Assembly: GCA_016869915.1 (NCBI GenBank)
Contig: VGDA01000201.1
Location: forward strand, 1-6,622
DNA: 6,622 nucleotides
DNA from: Alphaproteobacteria bacterium
GTDB taxonomy: Bacteria > Pseudomonadota > Alphaproteobacteria > CACIAM-22H2
Reading direction: 5' to 3'
In this document: piece after piece, positions 1 through 6,622 of the stretch
Position numbering within the stretch: position 1 is the first letter of the stretch
How the letters are laid out: each line of letters starts with the position of its first letter
Translations under genes and position numbers: made by a program
The notes under the pieces: generated by a model
The model's input: the letters and a program-made list of their open reading frames with translations, nothing else
Told to the model about the DNA's origin: nothing
The model's database searches: none

Positions 1-1138
1 GGGCGGGCAGATCACGCCGCCGGTGATGGGGGCCGCCGCGTTCCTGATGATCGAGTTCCTGGGCGTGCCCTACCAGACGATCATCCTCGCGGCGATCGTG
101 CCGGCCTTCATGCATTTCTTCGGCGTTTTCATGCAGGTGCATTTCGAGGCGAAGCGCCACGGCCTGCGCGGCCTGCCGCCGGAGGAGATACCGGATCCGC
201 GCATCGTGCTGCGCGACGGCTGGCCCACGGTGTTCCCGCTGCTCCTGCTCGTGGCGATCCTGCTCTCCGGCTACACGCCCTACCTGGCGGCCTTCTGGGG
301 CATCACTGCATGCGTCGTCGTCGGCGTCCTCAACCCGCGCCGGCGCCTGACGGTCCCCGACCTGGTCGACGGCTTCGTCACCGGAGCGAAGTACGCCCTC
401 GCCGTCGGCGCGGCCGCGGCGGTGGTCGGCATCGTCGTCGGCGTGGTCACGCTGACCGGCGTCGGCTTCAAGGTGTCGTTCATCGTCACCTCGGGGGCGA
501 AGCAGGCCGCGGGATGGATATTGCCGCTCGTGCCCTTCGACCTCGTCTCGCCGCAGGGCCTGTCGCTGTTCCTGACGCTGCTGCTGACCGGGATCGTGTG
601 CATCGTCATGGGCTGCGGCATCCCGACGACGGCCAACTACATCATCATGGTCACGGTCGCGGCACCGACGCTCGGCCTGCTCGGCGTCGCTCCGATCGTC
701 GCGCATTTCTTCGTGTTCTACTACGGCGTGCTCGCCGACATCACGCCGCCAGTCGCGATGGCCGCCTATGCCGGCGCGAGCCTCGCCAACGCCGATCCGT
801 TCAAGACCGGGAACACGGCCTTCCGGCTCGGCCTCGCCAAGGCGCTCGTGCCCTTCGTCTTCGTGTTCTCGCCCTCGCTGCTGCTCGTCGTCCCCGGCTT
901 CGAGTGGAGCGAGTTCCTGCGCACGCTCGCCGGTTGCCTCCTCGGGGTCACCTGCCTCGCGGCGGCGCTCTCCGACTACCTGCTTGTCCGCATGCAGGGC
1001 TGGGAGCGCGTCCTCGCGGGGGCGGCGGGCCTGCTCCTGATCGCGCCGGGCTGGTGGCCGCTGCTCGCCGGCGCCGCACTCGTGGCGCCCGTCCTGCTGC
1101 GCCACGGGTTCGCCGCGCGGCGCGTGGAGGCCGCGTGA
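1..1138 (+). CDS. TRAP transporter fused permease subunit (4TM/12TM, DctM-type), C-terminal part
   Basis: This is the inner-membrane permease of a tripartite ATP-independent periplasmic transporter, which in this family imports small organic solutes using an ion gradient and a periplasmic binding protein. The frame is open to the left edge and reads GGQITPPVMG from base 2, so the GTG at 23 is internal and the true start lies outside the window. 378 residues are visible. Hydrophobic stretches lie near visible residues 15-45, 75-110, 130-157, 187-230, 232-258 and in several segments from 280 on. Family signatures are GCGIPTTANY (about 204-213) and HFFVFYYGVLADITPP (235-250). The ITPPV motif occurs twice (4-8 and 247-251), as expected from the two-fold internal repeat of DctM proteins. 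Fused permeases of this kind usually work with TAXI-type binding proteins, but none is in the window. The stop overlaps the GTG start of the Rieske gene, so the pair is co-transcribed and the cargo is probably the oxygenase substrate (inference). Confidence 0.93.
   Translation, partial: GGQITPPVMGAAAFLMIEFLGVPYQTIILAAIVPAFMHFFGVFMQVHFEAKRHGLRGLPPEEIPDPRIVLRDGWPTVFPLLLLVAILLSGYTPYLAAFWGITACVVVGVLNPRRRLTVPDLVDGFVTGAKYALAVGAAAAVVGIVVGVVTLTGVGFKVSFIVTSGAKQAAGWILPLVPFDLVSPQGLSLFLTLLLTGIVCIVMGCGIPTTANYIIMVTVAAPTLGLLGVAPIVAHFFVFYYGVLADITPPVAMAAYAGASLANADPFKTGNTAFRLGLAKALVPFVFVFSPSLLLVVPGFEWSEFLRTLAGCLLGVTCLAAALSDYLLVRMQGWERVLAGAAGLLLIAPGWWPLLAGAALVAPVLLRHGFAARRVEAA
1125..1130 (+). promoter_or_regulatory. 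Ribosome binding site of the Rieske oxygenase gene
   Basis: TGGAGG ends four bases before the GTG at 1135. It is a good match to the anti-Shine-Dalgarno sequence and lies inside the last codons of the permease. It decides the GTG start, because the first in-frame ATG lies around codon 157, well past the Rieske domain. The GTGA junction suggests translational coupling with the permease. Confidence 0.6.
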
Positions 1139-2331
1139 CGACGCTCGACACCCTCGTCGCCGGGCATCGCCCCGGCTGGTCCCTCGCGCGCGGCTTCTAC
1201 CTCGGCGAAGGCGTCGCGGAGGCCGAGCGCGCGCGGATCTGGCACCGGCGCTGGCTCTTCGCCGCGCATGGCTGCGAGCTGCCGGAGCCCGGCTGCTTCG
1301 TCACCCTCGACGTGGCGGGCGAGCCCGTCGTCGTGCTGCGCGACCGCGCGCGCGGCGTGCGCGCCTTCGCCAATGTGTGCCGCCATCGCGGCTCGCGCGT
1401 CTGCACCTCGTCCTCGGGCCGCGCGCATCGCCTCGTCTGCCCCTATCATGCGTGGACCTACGACCTCGATGGCAGGCTCTGCAGCGACACGCGCGAACAC
1501 GGCGTCGAGCCCGGTTCGCATGGCCTGCGCGCGCACCACGCGATCGAGCTCGGCGGCCTCGTCTTCGTCTCGCTGGCGGAGGCGCCGCCACCGCTCGAGG
1601 GCATGGGCGAGGCCTTCGCGCGCTGGCTCGCGCCCCAGGGCCTCGCGGGCGCGCGCATCGCGCGCAGCGTCGACTACCGCGTTGCGGCAAACTGGAAGGT
1701 CGTGTTCGAGAACAACCGCGAGTGCCTGCACTGCCCCGGGTCGCACCCCGAGTACATACGCGCGAACTACGACATCCATGTCCTCGACCCGCGCCGCGCC
1801 GCGGAGATCGAGGCGCGCGTGGCGGACGAGGGACGGCGCTGGCAGGCGATGGGGCTGGAGGCGCCGACCCTGGTCTCCGACATGACCGCCGCGTGGTGGC
1901 GCGTGAACCGCACGCCGCTCGCGCCCGGGTTCCTGACGGAGAGCCTCGATGGCGCCCCGGTCGCGCCGGTGATGGGCAGCTACGCGCAGCACGACGTCGG
2001 CACGCTGCGCGCGACCGTGTTCCCTAACTTCTGGATGCATGGATCGGGCGACCATGCGGTCACGACGCGCCTGCTCCCCGACGGAACCGGCCACACGCTC
2101 GTGCGCGTGGCGTGGCTTGTCGACGCGCGCGCGGAGGAGGGGCGGGACTTCGATCCCGCGCGGCTCATGCCCTTCTGGCAGCGGACCTCCGAGCAGGACT
2201 GGGAGATCTGCGAGAACGTCCAGCGCGGCATCGCCTCCGCGCATTACCGCCCCGGCCCGTTCGAGCGGCAGCGCGAGCGCAACGTCGCGCAGTTCGTGGA
2301 CTGGTACCTCGGCGAGATGGCGGGGGCGTGA
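1135..2331 (+). CDS. Rieske [2Fe-2S] aromatic-ring-hydroxylase-type oxygenase alpha subunit, probable quaternary-amine N-demethylase (GbcA/CntA/Stc2 group)
   Basis: The product (398 aa) should be the catalytic subunit of a two-component Rieske oxygenase, a cytoplasmic enzyme using O2 and electrons from a separate reductase. The N-terminal Rieske domain (about 35-150) holds the cluster ligands C82, H84, C102 and H105 in CRH-x17-CPYH. The C-terminal catalytic domain has ENNRECLHCPGSH (192-204), giving E-x2-H-x4-H with H199 and H204 as mononuclear iron ligands, and D355 in SEQDWEICENVQRG as the likely third ligand. A glutamate (E196) sits where the bridging aspartate of classical dioxygenases is found. 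That substitution, and the NNREC context, are typical of glycine betaine, carnitine and stachydrine demethylases. The start is the GTG overlapping the permease stop, and the frame continuing upstream of it is only a shadow. The next gene encodes a dimethylglycine-dehydrogenase-like protein, which supports N-methyl oxidation. The exact substrate is unknown; glycine betaine is the leading guess. No reductase gene is visible. Confidence 0.9.
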   Translation: MTTLDTLVAGHRPGWSLARGFYLGEGVAEAERARIWHRRWLFAAHGCELPEPGCFVTLDVAGEPVVVLRDRARGVRAFANVCRHRGSRVCTSSSGRAHRLVCPYHAWTYDLDGRLCSDTREHGVEPGSHGLRAHHAIELGGLVFVSLAEAPPPLEGMGEAFARWLAPQGLAGARIARSVDYRVAANWKVVFENNRECLHCPGSHPEYIRANYDIHVLDPRRAAEIEARVADEGRRWQAMGLEAPTLVSDMTAAWWRVNRTPLAPGFLTESLDGAPVAPVMGSYAQHDVGTLRATVFPNFWMHGSGDHAVTTRLLPDGTGHTLVRVAWLVDARAEEGRDFDPARLMPFWQRTSEQDWEICENVQRGIASAHYRPGPFERQRERNVAQFVDWYLGEMAGA

Positions 2332-2333
2332 GC

Positions 2334-4757
2334 ATGGCGCCGTTCCCGACCCAGGCCGGCATCGTGATCGTCGGCGGCGGCGCGATCGGATGCGCGATCG
2401 CCTACCACCTCGCGAAGCGCGGCGCGCGCGACGTGCTGCTGCTCGAGCGGCGGCAGCTCACGCACGGCTCCACCTGGCACGCGGCTGGCCTCGTCGGCCA
2501 GCTGCGCAGCTCGAAGAACCTCACGCGGCTGATGCAGCGCTCGGCGGCTCTCTACCGCACGCTCGAGGCCGAGACCGGGCAGGCGACGGGCTGGCATGGC
2601 GTCGGCAGCCTGCGCCTCGCGGCGAGCGCGGAACGCTGGGACGAGCTCCGCCGCGCCGCGACGACGGGCAAGGGCTTCGGCTTCGAGCTCCACCTCGCCT
2701 CGCCGGAGGAGGCGCGGCGGCTCTATCCGCTGCTCGACGCGAAGGGGCTCCATGGCGCGGTGTGGGTCCCGTCGGACGGCTTCGTCGATCCATCCTCCGT
2801 GACCCAGGCCCTGGCTCGCGGCGCGCGCGACGGTGGCGTCGCCATCCGCGAAGGCGTGCGCGTGGAGGGCCTGGTGCGCGTCGGCCGGCGAGTCACCCAT
2901 GTCGTCACCGACCACGGCACCATCGCCTGCGACACGGTCGTCAACGCGACCGGCATGTGGGGCGCCGAGCTCGGCGCCATGGCTGGCGTGCAGGTCCCGG
3001 TCTGCGCGCTCGAGCACCAGTACGCGGTGACGGAGAAGATCGCGGGCCTGCCCGCCGACCTGCCGACGCTGCGCGATCCCGATGGTCGCTTCTACGCCAA
3101 GCCGGAGGTCGGCGGCCTCGCCATCGGCGGCTGGGAGGACAGCACGCCCGTCTTCGGCGCGGGTGGCATCCCGCGCGACTTCGGTCCCGAGCTCCTGGCT
3201 GGCGACTTCGATCGCTTCGCGCCGATCGGCGAGGCGGCGCTCTCCAGGATCCCCGCCTTCGGCGAGACCGGCATCAAGTCGATGATCAACGGCCCGATCC
3301 CGATCAGCGCCGACGGTGAGCCGATCATGGGAAAGGCGCCTGGCCTCGACAATTTCTTCGTCTCCTGCGGCTTCACCTCGGGAATCGCGGCCGCGGGCGG
3401 CGCGGGCGAGGCGATGGCGAACTGGATCCTCGAGGGCGATCCCGGCTTCAACCTCTTCGCCTTCGACCTCCTGCGCTTCGGCCCGATCCACTCCGCGCCC
3501 GAGTTCCTACACGCCCGCGCCACCGAGAGCTACGCGAGCTACTACGCGATCGCCTGGCCCGGGCACGAGCCGAGCAGCGCGCGTCCCGCGCGCACCAGCC
3601 CGCTGCACGACGTCCTGCTCGCGCGCGGCGCCGTGCATGGCAGCAAGTTCGGCTGGGAGCGCCCGAACCACTTCGCGCGCGACCCGTCGGACCGCCTCGA
3701 GCGCCCCGGCTTCCGCAGGCCTGGCTGGTTCGACGCGGTCGGCGAGGAGCATCGCGCCATCCGCGAGCGCGTGGCGCTCGTCGACATGTCCTCCTTCACC
3801 AAGGTGGAGATCGAGGGCCCGGGCGCGCTCGCCGCGCTGCAGCGCGTCGCCTGCAACGACATGGACCGCAAGCCCGGCACGATCGTCTACACCCAGTTCC
3901 TGAACGCGCGCGGCGGCATCGAGGCCGACCTCACGATCACGCGCCTCGCGGAGGACCGCTTCTACCTCGTCACCGGCAGCGCCTTCGGCCCGCACGACCT
4001 CGCGCATCTCGACGACCACCTGCCGCGCGACGGCTCGGTGCGCGTGAGCGACGCCACCTCGGGCTGGGCGGTGGTCAATCTCTGCGGGCCGCGCGCGCGC
4101 GACGTCCTCGCCGCCGCGTCGTCGAGCGACGTCTCGGCGGCGACCTGCCCCTACATGCAGGCGCGCGAGGTCTGGATCGGCCATGCGCGGGTCCGCGCGC
4201 TGCGGGTCAGCTACGTGGGCGAGCTCGGCTGGGAGCTGCACATGCGCAGCGAGGACGCGCGCGCGGTGCATGCGCGGCTCCTGCGCGCGGGCGAGGCGCA
4301 TGGCATCGCCGACGCCGGCTATCGCTGCATCTCCAGTCTGCGCCTCGAGAAGCACTACCTGTACTGGGGCGCGGACATCACGCCCGACGAGACGCCGCTC
4401 GAAGCCGGCCTCGGCTTCTGCGTCGCGTGGCGCAAGGGCGACTTCGTCGGCCGCGCCGCGCTCGAGCGCCAGAAGGCGGAGGGCGTGCGGCGGCGCCTCG
4501 CCTGGTTCGACGCGCCTGGAGACGCCCACTGGCATGGGGGCGAGGCCATCCTGCAGGCCGGGCGCATCGTCGGCACCGTGCGCTCGGGCGGCTACGGCCA
4601 CTCGGCCGGACGCAGCATCGCGTGCGGCTACGTGCCGGTCGAGTGCCTGGCGCCCGGCGCGGGCGACTTCGAGGTCGAGGCCTTCGGCGAACGGCGCGTG
4701 GTCGCGCGCCACGACAGGCCGCTGGTCGATCCCTCGGGCGCCCGCCTGCGCGCCTGA
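2334..4757 (+). CDS. FAD-dependent oxidoreductase with C-terminal GcvT-like folate domain (dimethylglycine/sarcosine dehydrogenase family)
   Basis: This 807-aa protein has the full layout of mitochondrial and bacterial dimethylglycine and sarcosine dehydrogenases, which oxidise an N-methyl group and pass the one-carbon unit to tetrahydrofolate. The N-terminal DAO domain (about 9-375) opens with the Rossmann motif GGGAIG (14-19) and acidic E38. STWHAAG (46-52) carries H49, equivalent to the histidine that binds FAD covalently in rat dimethylglycine dehydrogenase. EHQY (227-230) and the late GFTSGIAAAGG stretch are also family-typical. A linker (FAO_M-like, about 380-430) leads into a GcvT domain with NARGGIEAD (524-532, D532 at the usual folate-site acid) and GELGWE (629-634), then a GcvT C-terminal barrel (about 715-800). 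The ATG at 2334 is two bases after the Rieske stop, with a weak G-rich ribosome site at 2322-2326. A GTG at 2328 would add two residues. Electrons probably go to ETF or an oxygen-linked acceptor; the sequence does not show which. Substrate could be dimethylglycine, sarcosine or another N-methyl amino acid. Confidence 0.92.
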   Translation: MAPFPTQAGIVIVGGGAIGCAIAYHLAKRGARDVLLLERRQLTHGSTWHAAGLVGQLRSSKNLTRLMQRSAALYRTLEAETGQATGWHGVGSLRLAASAERWDELRRAATTGKGFGFELHLASPEEARRLYPLLDAKGLHGAVWVPSDGFVDPSSVTQALARGARDGGVAIREGVRVEGLVRVGRRVTHVVTDHGTIACDTVVNATGMWGAELGAMAGVQVPVCALEHQYAVTEKIAGLPADLPTLRDPDGRFYAKPEVGGLAIGGWEDSTPVFGAGGIPRDFGPELLAGDFDRFAPIGEAALSRIPAFGETGIKSMINGPIPISADGEPIMGKAPGLDNFFVSCGFTSGIAAAGGAGEAMANWILEGDPGFNLFAFDLLRFGPIHSAPEFLHARATESYASYYAIAWPGHEPSSARPARTSPLHDVLLARGAVHGSKFGWERPNHFARDPSDRLERPGFRRPGWFDAVGEEHRAIRERVALVDMSSFTKVEIEGPGALAALQRVACNDMDRKPGTIVYTQFLNARGGIEADLTITRLAEDRFYLVTGSAFGPHDLAHLDDHLPRDGSVRVSDATSGWAVVNLCGPRARDVLAAASSSDVSAATCPYMQAREVWIGHARVRALRVSYVGELGWELHMRSEDARAVHARLLRAGEAHGIADAGYRCISSLRLEKHYLYWGADITPDETPLEAGLGFCVAWRKGDFVGRAALERQKAEGVRRRLAWFDAPGDAHWHGGEAILQAGRIVGTVRSGGYGHSAGRSIACGYVPVECLAPGAGDFEVEAFGERRVVARHDRPLVDPSGARLRA

Positions 4758-4763
4758 GGGTGG

Positions 4764-5974
4764 TCAGACGCCAGCGAGGGACTGGCGCAGGGGCAGCACG
4801 CCCACCGTCGCGCCCGCGCGCAGGGCTGGCGCGAGAGGCGGGCGGACGATGAGCGCGTCCGCCTTCGCGAGCAGCGAAAGCATCGAGCTGTCCTGCCGCG
4901 CGAAGGCCGTGGCGACGTTCTCGCCGGCCGGCCCGCGCGAGAGCGTGGCGCGCAGGTAGTCCTGCCTGCGGTCGTTCTCCGGCAGGGCCGCGCCGAGCAC
5001 GGCGTCCATGCGCTGCGGCTCGAGGTCGCTCACGCCGAGCAGGCGCAGCAGGATCGGTCGCAGGAACACGACGCTGCAGACCAGGGAGGAGACGGGATTG
5101 CCCGGCAGGCCCAGCATCGGCGTCGCGCCGATGCGCCCGAACATCAGCGGCTTCCCCGGCCGCATGGCGATCTGCCAGAAGTCGAGAGCGAGGCCCTTCG
5201 CGCCGAGGGCCGAGCGCACGAGGTCGTGCTCGCCCACCGAGGCGCCGCCGGTGGTCACGAGCAGGTCGGCGCCCTGGGCGCCCGCGGCCATCGCCTGCAG
5301 CGCGTCGCTGCGGTCGGGCGCGATGCCGAGCTGCACCGGCTCGCCACCCCAGCAGCGCACGAAGGCCGCGAGCGCGAGGCCGTTCGAGGACACGATCTGG
5401 CTGGGGCCGACCGGCTCGCCAGGCATCACGACCTCGTCCCCGGTCGCGAGGATGGCGACTCGCGGCTTGCGCGCCACGCGCAGCCACGGCCTGTTCATCG
5501 CCGCGGCGAGGCCGAGCTGGCGCACGCCGACCACACCGCCCGCCGCGAGGCCGACATCGCCGGCGCGGAAGTCGAGCCCGGCCGGCCGGACGAAGCGCCC
5601 GGGCGTCGTGGCTTCGCGCACCCGGATGGTCGTTCCCTCCGCGTCCACGTTCTCCTGGATCACGATCGTGTCGGCGCCTTCGGGGAGGGGCGCGCCGGTG
5701 AAGATGCGCACGCACTCGCCGGGGCCGACGACGCCGTGGAATGAAGAGCCCGCGGGCACCGCGCCGACCTGGCGCAGCGACACCGGCCCGGCGGCCACGT
5801 CGCCGCCGCGCGCGGCGTAGCCGTCCATCGCCGACACGGCAGCGGGAGGCTGGGTCACGCGCGCGACGACGTCCTCGGCGAGCACGCGCCCGAAGCTCTC
5901 CGAGACCTGCACGGTCTCCGCGCCGCAGGGCGCGAGCGCGGCGAGGATGCGGCCGAGCGCGTCCTCGACGGAGA

Positions 5975-5978
<4 letters not shown>
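4764..5978 (-). CDS. moeA: Molybdopterin molybdenumtransferase MoeA
   Basis: MoeA inserts molybdate into adenylylated molybdopterin, the last step of molybdenum cofactor synthesis, in the cytoplasm. The product is 404 aa, the normal length. Visible signatures are AMDGYA (50-55) in domain I; FTGAPLPEGAD (93-103); the MPT-binding MogA-like domain with ILATGDE (176-182), SSNG (197-200) and TTGGASVGEHD (242-252); MRPGKP (272-277); and LPGNPVS (291-297). The C-terminal beta-barrel domain follows (about 320-404). The frame is open upstream to 6068, but the ATG at 5978 is the right start. It begins MISVEDAL as in other MoeA proteins, overlaps the moaC stop in ATGA, and has a modest GAGG ribosome site seven bases upstream (5986-5989). 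Its stop codon is 6 bp from the stop of the converging dehydrogenase gene. The conserved motifs all look intact. Confidence 0.97.
4769..4787. repeat. Short inverted repeat at the convergent gene junction, possible weak terminator
   Basis: CGCCAG and CTGGCG form a perfect 6-bp stem with a 7-base loop, 12 bases after the stop of the flavin dehydrogenase gene and inside the last codons of moeA. It could stop plus-strand transcripts, but no T-run follows on that strand, so it does not meet the usual intrinsic terminator pattern. Short G/C-rich inverted repeats are common by chance in DNA of this composition. Confidence 0.25.
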
Positions 5979-6453
<475 letters not shown>

Positions 6454-6457
<4 letters not shown>

Positions 6458-6622
6458 GCGCGTCCTCCCGTCGTCATTAGCGCGCGGGTCGCGGCGGCGA
6501 CGTCGCGCTCGCGCATCAGGGATTCGCCGACGAGGATCGCGCGGGCGCCCGCGGCCGCGACGCGCGCCACGTCCGCCGGCGTCGCGAGCCCGCTCTCGGC
6601 GACGAGGAAGGCATCGCGCGGC
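6454..6622 (-). CDS. trpC: Indole-3-glycerol phosphate synthase TrpC, C-terminal fragment
   Basis: Only the last 55 residues are in the window; the gene runs off the right edge and is presumably complete outside it. TrpC closes the indole ring of indole-3-glycerol phosphate in tryptophan synthesis and has a (beta/alpha)8 barrel fold. The fragment reads FLVAESGLATPADV followed by GARAILVGESLMRERD, the typical end of the family: the ESGL strand carries the conserved active-site glutamate and serine, and the VGESLM loop belongs to the phosphate-binding site. The TGA overlaps the ATG of moaC by four bases. Its position directly ahead of moaC and moeA is a known alphaproteobacterial gene order that joins two unrelated pathways. 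It is too short for the ATG-based minimum used by many gene finders at a contig edge and may be missed. Confidence 0.93.
6462..6469 (-). promoter_or_regulatory. Ribosome binding site of moaC
   Basis: On the minus strand GGGAGGAC lies four bases upstream of the moaC ATG, within the last codons of trpC. It is the strongest Shine-Dalgarno match seen in the window. It supports the ATG at 6457 and suggests that moaC can initiate well on its own as well as through coupling with trpC. Confidence 0.6.

Noticed and set aside
310..1134. Plus-strand open frame continuous with the Rieske gene, which would add 275 residues at its N-terminus
   Set aside because: It runs in another frame through the clearly coding TRAP permease, its translation is arginine-rich low-complexity sequence, and a good ribosome site and GTG mark the real start at 1135.
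976..4712. Three long minus-strand open frames of about 400 codons each (976-2244, 2244-3491, 3507-4712)
   Set aside because: They are antisense to genes with intact catalytic motifs, their translations are rich in Arg, Ala and Glu without recognisable domains, and such frames are expected where third positions are almost all G or C.
4378..5715. Second minus-strand open frame of 445 codons overlapping moeA
   Set aside because: It is a shifted reading of moeA with Arg/Ala/Pro-rich translation; MoeA itself shows every family motif in the other frame.

Overview
The window is very GC-rich, with codon third positions almost always G or C, and it is densely coding. It fits a high-GC alphaproteobacterium. 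The best clue is the minus-strand order trpC-moaC-moeA, with each junction sharing an ATGA stop/start overlap, which is a familiar alphaproteobacterial arrangement. The assignment to this class is an inference from gene order and composition.

Plus strand (1-4757): three tightly packed genes that read as one operon. First is the C-terminal part of a fused TRAP transporter permease (4TM/12TM, DctQM-type), cut by the left edge. Overlapping it by 4 bp is a complete Rieske [2Fe-2S] oxygenase alpha subunit (398 aa) of the quaternary-amine demethylase type (GbcA, CntA and Stc2 relatives). Two bases later comes an 807-aa FAD-dependent dehydrogenase with a C-terminal GcvT-like folate domain, related to dimethylglycine and sarcosine dehydrogenases. 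Together they suggest uptake of a small N-methylated compound, oxygenase removal of one methyl group, then flavin-dependent removal of another with the one-carbon unit passed to tetrahydrofolate. Glycine betaine is the obvious candidate substrate, but the sequence does not fix it. No reductase for the Rieske protein and no TRAP solute-binding protein lie in the window.

Minus strand (4764-6622): the 3' end of trpC (tryptophan synthesis), then moaC and moeA (molybdenum cofactor synthesis), transcribed toward the plus-strand cluster. The two operons meet tail to tail with only 6 bp between their stop codons (4758-4763). A short G/C-rich inverted repeat lies just inside the moeA 3' end.

No tRNA, rRNA, CRISPR array, insertion sequence or phage gene was seen, and no stretch over 300 bases lacks a gene. 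The many long open frames on the opposite strands are by-products of the GC-rich code. I found no clearly undescribed system. The TRAP/Rieske/flavin-folate cluster, whose substrate is unknown, is the part most worth following up.
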